From Brachybacterium paraconglomeratum (GTDB lineage: Bacteria > Actinomycetota > Actinomycetes > Actinomycetales > Dermabacteraceae), in NCBI RefSeq assembly GCF_003994255.1, contig NZ_ML133853.1, positions 62,001 through 126,000 on the forward strand: a stretch of DNA of 64,000 nt, written 5' to 3'. The notes under the pieces are model-generated. The model did no database searches. It was not told where the DNA came from and was given only the letters and a program-made list of their open reading frames with translations. Below, piece by piece: positions 42,255 to 50,325 of the stretch (positions are counted from its first letter, which is position 1; every line of letters begins with the position of its first letter). The translations under genes were made by a program, and so were the position numbers.

Positions 42255-42654
42255 CCTGCCGGTTCAGCCGTCGCAGAGCGAGGCGTCGGCCGTGCGGGTG
42301 GTCGCGCCGTCCACCGAGCGGGAGGGCGGGCTGGTCGCGGTCGGCGGGCGAGGACCCGCGAGCTGCTCACCTCCTCCACCACCGCGGACATCGCCATCTG
42401 CTGGTGGCCCAGGCGCGCGATGTCGCTGCCGTCGCCGACCGCATGGCGGTTGCGGGCCAGGGCCAGGGCACCCTTCCCGTGCACGCCGGTCAGCTCCTCC
42501 ACCGCGGCGGCCGAGCAGGCCGGGCCGGAGTTCAGGGCGGAGTTGAGCATGCCGCGTCCCCCGGCGAAGCCGCCGCTGCCGGTGAGCCCGGGACCGCGTC
42601 GATGCCGTGCGGCACAATGGCGACCGACACCGCCGTCACCGCAGGGAGGATCCC
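42255..42654. other. Spacer with possible decayed minus-strand coding
   Basis: No intact gene. On the minus strand one frame reads protein-like between 42541 and about 42370 (MLNSALNSGPACSAAAVEEL, GVHGKGALALARNRHAVGDG, IARLGHQQMAMSAVVEEV) and a plausible C-terminal piece (SVDGATTRTADASLCDG, stop at 42264) lies in a second frame, so a frameshifted gene end is possible. Family not recognised. The plus strand has only the thiolase ribosome site. Confidence 0.3.
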
Positions 42655-43827
42655 ATGACCGAGATCGTCGTCGTCGCCGCGGCCCGCACGCCGCAGGGCC
42701 GACTCCAGGGGGCACTGTCCTCGTTCTCCGCACCGCAGCTGGGCGCGCTCGCGATCGAGGGCGCGCTCGAGCGCGGCGGAGTGGACCCCGCGACCGTCGA
42801 CGCCGTGATCATGGGGCAGGTGCTCCCGGCCGGCTCCGGCCAGAACCCCGCCCGGCAGGCCGCGCTCGGCGCCGGGATCGGCTGGGGCACTCCTGCGCAC
42901 AGCGTGAACAAGGTGTGTCTCTCGGGCCTGACCGCCGTGATCGACGCGGCGCGGATGATCGCCTCCGGCGATGCCGAGGTCGTGGTCGCCGGCGGCATGG
43001 AGTCCATGTCCCAGGCCCCGCACCTGCTGATGGGCTCCCGCGCCGGCTGGAAGTACGGGGCGGTCGAGGCGCTGGACCACATGGCCCACGACGGCCTCAC
43101 TGATGCCTACGACGGGGTGAGCATGGGCGAGTCCACGGAGCGCCACAACCCTCGCTTCGAGATGACGCGCGAGGACCAGGACCGGGTCGCGGCGCTGTCC
43201 CATCAGCGCGCGGCCGCCGCGGCGGAGCTGCTCGCCGAGGAGATCGTCCCCGTCCCGGTGCCGCAGCGCCGCGGGGAGCCCGTCGACGTCACGGCCGACG
43301 AGGGCATCCGCCTGGACACCTCCGAGGACTCGCTGGCCCGCCTGCGCCCCGCCTTCGCCGAGGGCGGCACGATCACGGCCGGGAACTCCTCCCAGATCTC
43401 CGACGGCGCGGCCGCGCTGGTGCTCACCACGTCCGCCCGCGCCGATGCGGAGGGCTGGCAGATCATGGCCCGGATCGGCGCGAACGGGCAGACCGCCGGA
43501 CCGGACAGCTCCCTCCAGGCCCAGCCCGCCGACGCGATCGCCCGGGCGCTCGAGAAGCAGGGGATCACCGTCGCGGATCTCGACCTCGTCGAGATCAACG
43601 AGGCCTTCGGCGCCGTGGTCGCCCACTCGCAGCGGGGGCTGGGCGCCTCCGAGGAGATCGTCAACGTGCACGGCGGCGGGATCGCGCTCGGCCACCCGAT
43701 CGGCGCCTCCGGGGCCCGGCTCGTGGTGCACATGGCGCACGAGCTGACGAGGCGGGGCAGCGGCACCGCCGCGGTGGGGCTGTGTGGCGGGGGCGGGCAG
43801 GGTGAGGCGCTCGTGCTGCTGCGGTGA
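42655..43827 (+). CDS. Acetyl-CoA C-acetyltransferase (thiolase)
   Basis: 390 residues, standard thiolase length. The acyl-accepting cysteine is in NKVCLSGLTAVIDAARMI, the base histidine in GGGIALGHPIGASGARLVVH, and the second cysteine in GLCGGGGQGEALV; also VAAARTPQGRLQGAL and NEAFGAVVAHS. The enzyme condenses two acetyl-CoA or cleaves acetoacetyl-CoA. AGGGAGGA is spaced for ATG 42655. Downstream, the phosphotransferase remnant starts at a GTG overlapping this stop. Confidence 0.93.
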   Translation: MTEIVVVAAARTPQGRLQGALSSFSAPQLGALAIEGALERGGVDPATVDAVIMGQVLPAGSGQNPARQAALGAGIGWGTPAHSVNKVCLSGLTAVIDAARMIASGDAEVVVAGGMESMSQAPHLLMGSRAGWKYGAVEALDHMAHDGLTDAYDGVSMGESTERHNPRFEMTREDQDRVAALSHQRAAAAAELLAEEIVPVPVPQRRGEPVDVTADEGIRLDTSEDSLARLRPAFAEGGTITAGNSSQISDGAAALVLTTSARADAEGWQIMARIGANGQTAGPDSSLQAQPADAIARALEKQGITVADLDLVEINEAFGAVVAHSQRGLGASEEIVNVHGGGIALGHPIGASGARLVVHMAHELTRRGSGTAAVGLCGGGGQGEALVLLR

Positions 43828-44527
43828 CCGGGTCGATGCACCCGGGCCAGCTCGAGATCTCGCAGGAGCTCGCCGCGCAGCTGGTCGCACGCCTGCCGCC
43901 CGGCACGCACCCGCGGACGGTCCGGCTGCTCGAGCCCTCCGCGACGACCAGCACCGTGGCGCGGATCGGGGAGGGGATCGCCGCCCGCTTCCCGCTCGGG
44001 CCGTCGGATCCGGTGACTGCTCGAGCAGCCCTCGTCGCCGAGCACGAGGCGATGGGCGAGTTCGCGGCCGTCTGCCCGCTGCCCGCTCCGGAGCCGGTCG
44101 TGCTCGGGGAGCCGTCGGCCGCGCTCCCGATGCCCTTGTCGGTGCAGACCTGGGGTCCCGGGCGAGGTCGCGGACCCCGAGGCCCTCGCCTCTTCCGACT
44201 CGGCGACAGACGACCTCGCCGACCTGCTCCCCGCGCTGCGCGCCGTCCCGACCAGCGGCCGACGCTTCCGAGGCCCGGGACGCGGCGGAGACCTCACCGC
44301 GCACGAGGACTGGGTGCGTGCGTGCCTCGAGCACTCCCGCGACCCTGCGGCTGCGGCACCGCCTGGGCAGCTCGGACCTCGAGTGGGAGCGCGGGGCGGC
44401 CTGGGCGTTCGTGCAGGCCATCGGGCTCGTCTGGTACTACGTGGACTCAAACCCGGTCGTGGCCGAGCTGGGCCGCTCGACCTGTCAGCGGCTGCTGGAG
44501 GACCCGTCGGCCGCGGCCGGAGCCTGA
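43824..44527 (+). pseudogene. Aminoglycoside-phosphotransferase-like gene, frameshift plus internal deletion
   Basis: The N-terminal lobe is readable (MHPGQLEISQELAAQLVARL ... HEAMGEFAAVCPLPAPEPVV ... MPLSVQTW). After TGG an extra G (GGGG near 44153) shifts the frame; the expected VPGEVADPEALASSDS and TAHEDWVRACLEHSRD continue in the second frame. Then the catalytic HGD loop and DxD region are missing altogether, and a third frame resumes at TLRLRHRLGSSDLEWERGAA, with AWAFVQAIGLVWYYVDSNPV to the stop 44525-44527. Roughly 90-100 residues are lost, so no kinase activity is possible. The end overlaps the converging acetyltransferase by 43 bp. Confidence 0.75.
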
Positions 44528-45018
44528 TCGAGCACGAGCTGGAGGAAGGCGAGATCGAGCCAGCGCCCGAACTTCACCCCCACCTGCGGGAGCACTCCCA
44601 CGCGGGTGAAGCCGAAGCGCTCGTGCAGGCGCACGGAGCCCTCGTTCTCCGCGTCGATCCCGGCGATCATCACGTGGATCCTCTGCGCGCGGGCGCGCTC
44701 GAGCAGGGCGGTGAGCAGCGCCGAGCCGGTGCCGCGCCCCCGCAGCCCCTCGCGCACGTAGACAGAGTGCTCGACGGTGTGGCGATAGCCGTCGTGCGGA
44801 CGCCACGGCCCGTAGGTCGCGTAGCCGAGCACGGTCCCGTCGCCCTCGAGCGCGACAAGCACCGGGAAGCCGCCCGCCTGCCGCTCGGCGATCCATTCGG
44901 CGCGGTCGGCCGCGTCGACGAGGCGCTCGTTCCAGATCGCGGTGGTGTGCTCGACAGCATGGTTGTAGATCTCGGCGATGCCGCCGGCATGCTGCGCGGT
45001 CGCGTCGAGGATCTGCAT
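44485..45018 (-). CDS. Phosphinothricin-type GNAT acetyltransferase
   Basis: 177 residues in the pat/bar-like GNAT group: AEIYNHAVEHTTAIWNERLV, AERQAGGFPVLVA, GYATYGPWRPHDGYRHTVEHSVYV, the acetyl-CoA loop REGLRGRGTGSALLTALL, and GSVRLHERFGFTRVGVLPQVGVKFGRWLDL. Such enzymes acetylate phosphinothricin, methionine sulfoximine or other amines; resistance is possible but not shown. GGAGG is five bases before ATG 45018. It converges on the phosphotransferase remnant. Confidence 0.87.
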   Translation of the reverse strand: MQILDATAQHAGGIAEIYNHAVEHTTAIWNERLVDAADRAEWIAERQAGGFPVLVALEGDGTVLGYATYGPWRPHDGYRHTVEHSVYVREGLRGRGTGSALLTALLERARAQRIHVMIAGIDAENEGSVRLHERFGFTRVGVLPQVGVKFGRWLDLAFLQLVLDQAPAAADGSSSSR

Positions 45019-45094
45019 CGGGGCCTCCAAAGGCGTCGTGGACCCGCAGAGCATAGTCCTCTGCACGCCGACTCCCTGGCCGTACCGTGCCTCC

Positions 45095-45928
45095 ATGGAC
45101 ATCACCCCCTTGGACGAGCCCCGCGTGCCGAACGCCCTTGCGCTGCTCACGGACCTCGGCCTGCCCGCCGAGGAGGCGGTGGTGCTGCACGCCTCGAACA
45201 CGCTCACGCTGCGCCTCCGGCCGGCCGACGTGGTGGCGCGCATCGCCCCGCGCGACCGCGCCGGAGATCTCGCGGTCGAGCTAGAGCGGGCCGAGGCGCT
45301 GCAGGCCGTCGGCGCGCCCGTCGGCCCTCCCGACCCGCGCCTCGCGCCGACGGTGCACCTGCGCGGCGAGCATGCGATCACGCTGTGGGAGCACCTGCCC
45401 GCCCGAGACCGCGAGGAGATGCCGCCAGCCGAGTTCGCGGACTCGCTCGCGGCGCTGCACACCGGGATGCGGGCGCTGGACCTGCCCGTCCCGCCGCTCG
45501 CGGACAGGGTGGGGCACGCCCTGGACCTGCTGCGGGACCCGGAGCGCACCCCGGCGCTCGCCGCCGCGGCCCGGTCCCTGCTGCAGGAGACCCTCGCCCG
45601 CCTCGCAGAGCGTGCCGCGACCGGCGGCCCGCAGCAGATCCTGCACGGCGAGCCGCATCCCGGGAACGTGCTGGACACCCCCTCCGGGCCGCGGTTCATC
45701 GACCTGGAGACCTTCTGCCGCGGGCCGGTCGAGTTCGACCTCGCCCACGCCCCCGCCGAGGTCGCCGCGCACTATCCGGGCCACGACCCGGCGCTGCTCG
45801 AGGACTGCCGCACCCTCTCGCTCGCGATCGCGACGACCTGGCGCTTCGACCGGCAGGACACCTTCCCGGACGGCCGCGCGATCGGCGAGGCGTGGCTGAC
45901 CGAGGTGCGGGCGCGCGTCGAGGAGTGA
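45095..45928 (+). CDS. APH/choline-kinase-family phosphotransferase
   Basis: 277 residues of the protein-kinase-like phosphotransferase fold. Catalytic loop QILHGEPHPGNVL has Glu where classic aminoglycoside kinases have Asp (HGD), a substitution common in this actinobacterial subfamily; the metal-binding Asp is in PRFIDLETFCRGPVEFDLAH. Substrate unknown; antibiotic resistance should not be assumed. ATG 45095 is 6 nt after TACCGT (45083-45088), implying a leaderless mRNA. A broken relative lies 0.6 kb upstream. Confidence 0.82.
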   Translation: MDITPLDEPRVPNALALLTDLGLPAEEAVVLHASNTLTLRLRPADVVARIAPRDRAGDLAVELERAEALQAVGAPVGPPDPRLAPTVHLRGEHAITLWEHLPARDREEMPPAEFADSLAALHTGMRALDLPVPPLADRVGHALDLLRDPERTPALAAAARSLLQETLARLAERAATGGPQQILHGEPHPGNVLDTPSGPRFIDLETFCRGPVEFDLAHAPAEVAAHYPGHDPALLEDCRTLSLAIATTWRFDRQDTFPDGRAIGEAWLTEVRARVEE

Positions 45929-45934
45929 GGCCGC

Positions 45935-45974
45935 GGGACCGCGGTCCCAGCTCGCACATACCCTGCCCGGGTAT
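45935..45974 (+). promoter_or_regulatory. Regulatory palindromes upstream of cueP
   Basis: ATACCC-TGCCC-GGGTAT (45958-45974) resembles the CsoR-type operator at 48702-48718 in half-site and total length (17 bp). Just upstream lies GGGAC-CGCG-GTCCC (45935-45948), which could be a hairpin ending the preceding gene or a DosR-type site. cueP starts 40 nt downstream. Confidence 0.5.
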
Positions 45975-46013
45975 GGTCGGGGGGACCTCGCCGTCGTCCC
46001 GAAGGATCCTCCG

Positions 46014-46586
46014 ATGACTGTCGCCCTGCCGCGTCGCACCCTGCTCGCCGCCCTCGCCGCGACCCCGCTGGTGCTCGCCGGCTGCTCCGCCGGCCCGACG
46101 GCCGCGGAGGAGCTGCTGTCCGCCCACGACCTGCCCGCCGGCACGGCCCGCGAGGTGATCGACGCGCTCGAGGCGCTGCCGCTCGAGAAGCGGCCCTCGG
46201 ACCTGCTCGCCTCCGTCGGCACCGACGTGCTCACCCTCTCCGACGCCGCCGGGCGGGAGGCGACCCTCGAGCTGCCCGCGGAGGAGCTGTACGTCTCGGT
46301 CGCGCCGTTCGTGTCCGGCACCCATGAGTGCTTCCTCCACAGCCTCACCACGTGCCTCGGCGAGCTGGCGGAGGAGGGGCTCGCGGTGCGGGGCGAGGAC
46401 GCCTCCGGGGCGGTGCTGATCGACGAGGAGCGCACCACCGCGCCGAACGGCTTCCTGGGCCTGTGGCTGCCCCGGGACGCGGAGCTCACGCTCACCCTCG
46501 CCGGAGAGGCCGGTGAGGCCACGACGACGCTGCGCACCGACGCCGAGGCCCCCACCTGCATCACCACGATGCAGCTGGGGGCCTGA
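46014..46586 (+). CDS. cueP: CueP-family copper-binding lipoprotein
   Basis: 190 residues. Lipoprotein signal (RRTLLAALAATPLVLAGCSA, acylated Cys at 23). The mature protein matches CueP: AAEELLSAHDLPAGTAREVIDALEAL and the metal-site segment SGTHECFLHSLTTCLGEL with two Cys and two His, plus a late Cys in APTCITTMQLG. In Salmonella, CueP is a copper-storing periplasmic protein that supplies superoxide dismutase; here it would be anchored outside the membrane. AAGGA precedes ATG 46014. It is convergent with the copper ATPase, 13 nt from its stop. Confidence 0.9.
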   Translation: MTVALPRRTLLAALAATPLVLAGCSAGPTAAEELLSAHDLPAGTAREVIDALEALPLEKRPSDLLASVGTDVLTLSDAAGREATLELPAEELYVSVAPFVSGTHECFLHSLTTCLGELAEEGLAVRGEDASGAVLIDEERTTAPNGFLGLWLPRDAELTLTLAGEAGEATTTLRTDAEAPTCITTMQLGA

Positions 46587-46599
46587 GCAAGGCAGCGCC

Positions 46600-48690
46600 T
46601 CAGCGCCGGACGGCGACCGCCTCGGGCCGCAGGTCCAGGCGGCGCAGCAGCTGTGCGTTCAGTGCGACCACGACGGTCGAGGCGCTCATCAGCAGCGCGC
46701 CGACGCTCATCGGCATGACGAACCCGATCGGGGCGAGCACCCCGGCGGCGAGCGGGACGGAGATCAGGTTGTACCCGGCCGCCCACCACAGGTTCTGCCG
46801 CATCTTCCGGTAGGCGGCGGTCGACAGCTCGATCACCGACAGCACGGCGCGCGGGTCCGAGGAGGCGAGCACCACCCCGGCGGAGCCGATCGCGACGTCG
46901 GTGCCGGCGCCGATCGCGAGGCCGACGTCGGCGCGGGCGAGGGCGGGGGCGTCGTTGACGCCGTCGCCGACCATCGCGACCTTCCTGCCCTCGTCCTGCA
47001 GCGCGGCGACGCGGCTCGCCTTGTCCTCGGGGCGCACGCCGGCGAAGACCCGGTCGATGCCGAGCTCGGCGCCGACGTGCTCGGCGACGTTCTGCGCATC
47101 GCCGGTGATCATGACGACCTGGATGTCGCGGGCGTGGAGCGCGTCGATCGCCTCGCGGGACTCCTGGCGCACCGCGTCGGCGAGCTTGAGGGCGCCGACG
47201 GGCTCGCCGTCGCGCAGCACGTGCAGCACGATCGCGCCCTCCTCGCGCCAGGCGGGAGTCTCCTCGAGCTCGGCGGCGCCGGTCTCCTCGAGGAGGCGCG
47301 GCCCGCCGACGCGGATCTCGTGCCCGTCGACCTGCGCGGTCACGCCGAGCGCCGGGGCGGAGGTGACGTCCGAGGCGGCGGGGACGCTCACCCCGTCGGC
47401 CTCGGCGCGCTCGCGGATCGCGCCGGCGAGCGGGTGCTCGCTCTCGGACTCGGCCGCGGCGGCCAGCCCCAGGAGCGTCGGCGCGTCGAGCCCGCTGCCG
47501 GGGGCGACGGCGATCTCGGAGAGCTCGGGCTCGCCGCGGGTGAGGGTGCCGGTCTTGTCGAACAGGACGGTGTCGACGGTGCGCATGCCCTCGAGGGCGA
47601 GGCGGTCGGTGACGAGCACGCCGGCGCGAGCCGCTCGCTCGGTCGCGAGCGAGACCACCAGCGGGATCGCCAGGCCCAGCGCGTGCGGGCAGGCGATGAC
47701 CAGCACGGTGACGGTGCGGATGACCGCGTCGTCGGGCATGCCCAGCAGCGCCCAGACGAGCGCGGTGATGACCGCGGCGCCGAGCGCGAACCAGAACAGC
47801 CAGGCGGCGGCCCGGTCGGCGATGCGCTGGGCGCGGGAGGAGGAGCTCTGGGCCTCGGAGACCAGGCGCTGGATGCCGGCGAGCGCGGTGCCCTCGCCGG
47901 TCTCGGTGACCTCGATGCGCAGGTTCGAGTCGGTCGCGACGGTGCCGGCGACCACGCGGTCCCCCGTCGTGCGCTCCACGGTCCGGGACTCGCCGGTGAT
48001 CATCGACTCGTCGACGTCGGCGCGGCCCTCGACGACGGTGCCGTCGGCCGGGATGGAGGCGCCGGGGCGGACCAGCACGAGGTCGCCGGTGCGCAGGTCG
48101 GCAGGGGCGACGGTGACGATCTGGTCGCCCTCGATCCGCTCGGCCTCATCGGGCAGGAGCGCGGCGAGGGAGTCGAGCGCGGAGGAGGTCTGCGCGAGGG
48201 AGCGCATCTCGATCCAGTGCCCGAGCAGCATGATCACGATCAGCAGTGCGAGCTCCCACCAGAACTCGAGCTCGTGATGGAGCAGGCCCAGGGTCGCACC
48301 CCAGGAGGACAGGAACGCGACGGTGATGCCGAGACTGATCAGCAGCATCATCCCCGGGGCGCGGGAGCGGAGCTCGGAGAGCCCGCCGCTGAGGAACGGC
48401 TTTCCGCCCCACACGTACATGACGGTGCCGAGCAGCGGCGCGACCCAGCGAAGGCCCGGCACGTCCGGGATCGTGTAGCCGATCAGGTCCGCGAACATCG
48501 GCGAGAGGCCGACGACAGGCACCGCGACCACCAGCATGATCCAGAACAGCCGACGGAACTGCGCGACGTGATCGCCGTGCCCGCCATGGCCGTGATGCCC
48601 GCCGTGCTGGTGCGTGCCCCGATCGCCGCCCTCGACGCCGAGAGCGACGTGGGAGTCCTGCCGTCCGTGCCCCTCGTGCTGTGTGCTCAT
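46600..48690 (-). CDS. copB: CopB-type heavy-metal P-type ATPase
   Basis: 696 residues. The N terminus is His-rich (GTHQHGGHHGHGGHGDHVAQ) in place of a CxxC domain. Motifs: TGES actuator loop (DESMITGESRTVER), ion-binding CPH in TM6 (VIACPHALGLAIPLV), phosphorylation site DKTGTLT, HP dipeptide (SEHPLAG), and GDGVNDAPALARADVG. The CPH motif places it in the P1B-3/CopB group, exporting Cu+/Cu2+ or Ag+. ATG 48690 is 6 nt after the minus-strand -10 TAGGGT (48702-48697), which overlaps the CsoR-like operator. It converges with cueP. Confidence 0.92.
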   Translation of the reverse strand: MSTQHEGHGRQDSHVALGVEGGDRGTHQHGGHHGHGGHGDHVAQFRRLFWIMLVVAVPVVGLSPMFADLIGYTIPDVPGLRWVAPLLGTVMYVWGGKPFLSGGLSELRSRAPGMMLLISLGITVAFLSSWGATLGLLHHELEFWWELALLIVIMLLGHWIEMRSLAQTSSALDSLAALLPDEAERIEGDQIVTVAPADLRTGDLVLVRPGASIPADGTVVEGRADVDESMITGESRTVERTTGDRVVAGTVATDSNLRIEVTETGEGTALAGIQRLVSEAQSSSSRAQRIADRAAAWLFWFALGAAVITALVWALLGMPDDAVIRTVTVLVIACPHALGLAIPLVVSLATERAARAGVLVTDRLALEGMRTVDTVLFDKTGTLTRGEPELSEIAVAPGSGLDAPTLLGLAAAAESESEHPLAGAIRERAEADGVSVPAASDVTSAPALGVTAQVDGHEIRVGGPRLLEETGAAELEETPAWREEGAIVLHVLRDGEPVGALKLADAVRQESREAIDALHARDIQVVMITGDAQNVAEHVGAELGIDRVFAGVRPEDKASRVAALQDEGRKVAMVGDGVNDAPALARADVGLAIGAGTDVAIGSAGVVLASSDPRAVLSVIELSTAAYRKMRQNLWWAAGYNLISVPLAAGVLAPIGFVMPMSVGALLMSASTVVVALNAQLLRRLDLRPEAVAVRR

Positions 48691-48696
48691 ACCGCG

Positions 48697-48718
48697 ACCC
48701 TATACCCCTAGGGGGTAT
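48697..48718 (-). promoter_or_regulatory. CsoR-like operator and leaderless promoter of copB
   Basis: ATACCCC-TAG-GGGGTAT (48702-48718) matches the G-tract inverted repeat recognised by CsoR copper repressors. The -10 TAGGGT (minus strand, 48702-48697) touches it and is 6 nt from the start codon. No csoR gene is in the window. Confidence 0.7.
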
Positions 48719-48794
48719 TGGCCAAGTGTGGGGGCCCGACATCACCCACCACTCTCCACCGAACGCCGACCGTCCGTCCCCGAGCCGGGGAGTC

Positions 48795-48845
48795 GTCGAA
48801 GAAATCCACGTACATCACGTACATGAAGCACATGACGTACGCGAC
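48795..48845. repeat. ACGTACATC-type repeat element, copy A
   Basis: The plus strand has GTCGAAGAAATC followed by CACGTACAT twice in tandem and then a degenerate inverted part (ACATGACGTAC). The same components, in opposite orientation, occur at 60634-60682. It lies between copB and the arsR-CDF operon, upstream of both promoters. Function unknown. Confidence 0.6.
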
Positions 48846-48880
48846 AGTCGCCACGTGCCCCCGTGCCGCACCCCTCTCAT

Positions 48881-48903
48881 TCATCGCCATTCATCGATAT
48901 GAT
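48881..48903 (+). promoter_or_regulatory. arsR-CDF promoter with candidate operator
   Basis: TATGAT (48898-48903) ends 6 nt before the arsR ATG. TCATCG occurs at 48881 and 48891, and the segment TCATCGATATGA (48891-48902) is an imperfect palindrome covering the -10, a likely site for the encoded ArsR repressor. Confidence 0.5.
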
Positions 48904-48909
48904 CGCCGC

Positions 48910-49356
48910 ATGACGATGCCGATGGAATCCTCTCCCCCGCTCTTCGACGTGGACGAGTCCCAGGCCGCGCTCTTCCACGCCCTGGCCGAGCCGACCCGAC
49001 TCGCGCTGCTCCAGCACCTCTCCACCGGGGAGCACCGGGTGCGGGACCTGGTCGACCACCTGCACCTGGCCCAGTCGACGGTCAGCAAGCACCTGGCCTG
49101 CCTGCGGGACTGCGGGCTGATCAGCAGCCGCAGCGAGGGCCGCGCCTCCTGGTTCTCGCTCACCGATCCGGAGCGGCTGCGCTCCCTGCTCGCCCTCGCC
49201 GCCGCGATGCTGTCCGGCGCAGGCGCGGCACCGACGGTCCACGAGCACCTGCACGACCCGCGCGTCGGCGGCGGCCCGGCCGACGAAGGCGACCCGCTCG
49301 ACGCGAGCGGCCCGCCCGACGACGGCATCCCGCTCGGCGAGGCCGGCCCCCGATGA
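48910..49356 (+). CDS. ArsR/SmtB-family metalloregulator
   Basis: 148 residues. Winged helix: LFHALAEPTRLALLQHLSTGEHRVRDLVDHLHLAQSTVSKHLACLRDCGL, then RASWFSLTDPERLRSLL. The alpha-3 region holds Cys residues in ACLRDCG as in CadC/CmtR-like sensors, and the tail has VHEHLHD and several Asp that could complete a Zn/Cd site. The last about 40 residues are an acidic Gly/Asp/Pro tail. It overlaps the CDF exporter gene by 4 nt (ATGA), so it is the likely repressor of that exporter. Leaderless start at 48910. Confidence 0.88.
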   Translation: MTMPMESSPPLFDVDESQAALFHALAEPTRLALLQHLSTGEHRVRDLVDHLHLAQSTVSKHLACLRDCGLISSRSEGRASWFSLTDPERLRSLLALAAAMLSGAGAAPTVHEHLHDPRVGGGPADEGDPLDASGPPDDGIPLGEAGPR

Positions 49357-50291
49357 CCGCCTCGCACACTCACGGCCATGGTCACAGCCACGCCTCCCCG
49401 ACCACCGGCCGTGTCCGCCTCGCGATCGCCTTCGGGCTGACGGCCCTGATCGTCCTCGCCCAGGCGGTCGGCAGCGTGGTCACGGGCTCCCTCGCCCTGC
49501 TGACCGATACGGCGCACGCGCTCGTGGACGCCTCCGGGCTGCTGGTCGCGCTGATCGCCGCGACGATGCTGCTGCGTCCCGCGAGCCCCGCCCGCACCTG
49601 GGGCTTCGCCCGGATCGAGGTGCTCGCGGCGCTGGCCCAGGCGACGCTGCTGATCGTCGTCGGCACCTACACCGCGATCGAGGGGCTGCGCCGCCTCGCC
49701 TCCCCGCCCGAGATCGCCTCGACGGAGCTGCTCGTCTTCGGCGCGGTCGGGCTCGCGGTGAACCTGGTGGCGATCCTCGTGCTCGCCGGCGGCAAGAACA
49801 CCAGCCTGAACATGAAGGCCGCCTTCCTCGAGGTCGCCAACGATGCGCTCGGCTCCCTCGGCGTGATCGTCGCGGCGCTCGTCATCCGCTGCACCGGCTT
49901 CCAGCAGGCCGACGCGCTCGCGGGCCTGTTCATCGCGGCGCTGATCGTGCCGCGCGCGGTGCGGATCCTGCGCGACACCCTGCGGATCCTCATGGAGTAC
50001 ACCCCCGAGGGCGTGGACCTCGACGAGGTGCGCGAGCACCTGCTGGCCCTCGAGCACGTCCAGGACGTCCACGACCTGCACGCCTCCAACGTCGGCAGCA
50101 GCCTGCCGATCCTCTCCGCGCACGTGGTGGTGGCCGAGGAGTGCTTCGGCTCGTCGCATGCGATGGAGATCCTCGAGGAGGTCCACGAGTGCGTGCGCAC
50201 CCACTTCCCCGTCGCCTTCGAGCACGCGACCATCCAGATGGAGAGCCCCGACGTGCACGCGCGTGAAACGGCCCGAACGCTGCACGTCTGA
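49353..50291 (+). CDS. czcD: Cation diffusion facilitator (Zn/Cd/Co exporter)
   Basis: 312 residues with six helices and a C-terminal cytoplasmic domain. The N terminus is His-rich (HTHGHGHSHAS). TM2 carries SLALLTDTAHALVDASG with the His-x3-Asp ion site; TM5 reads FLEVANDALGSLGVIVAA, with Glu in place of the usual His of the second His-x3-Asp pair, which may affect metal choice. The C-terminal domain (LEHVQDVHDLHASNVGSSLPILSAHVVV) is the dimerizing metal-sensing fold. Cotranscribed with arsR. The symbol is by similarity; Zn2+ or Cd2+ is the likely substrate. Confidence 0.88.
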   Translation: MTASHTHGHGHSHASPTTGRVRLAIAFGLTALIVLAQAVGSVVTGSLALLTDTAHALVDASGLLVALIAATMLLRPASPARTWGFARIEVLAALAQATLLIVVGTYTAIEGLRRLASPPEIASTELLVFGAVGLAVNLVAILVLAGGKNTSLNMKAAFLEVANDALGSLGVIVAALVIRCTGFQQADALAGLFIAALIVPRAVRILRDTLRILMEYTPEGVDLDEVREHLLALEHVQDVHDLHASNVGSSLPILSAHVVVAEECFGSSHAMEILEEVHECVRTHFPVAFEHATIQMESPDVHARETARTLHV

Positions 50292-50325
50292 GCGCGGCGC
50301 CGCCGAGGAACACGGCCCGATCACC

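Noticed and set aside
45935-45948. GGGACCGCGGTCCC as a firm DosR site for cueP
   Set aside because: It fits GGGAC-N4-GTCCC but lies 7 nt after the previous stop, where a short hairpin is equally likely, and it has no -10 at the spacing seen for the stress genes.
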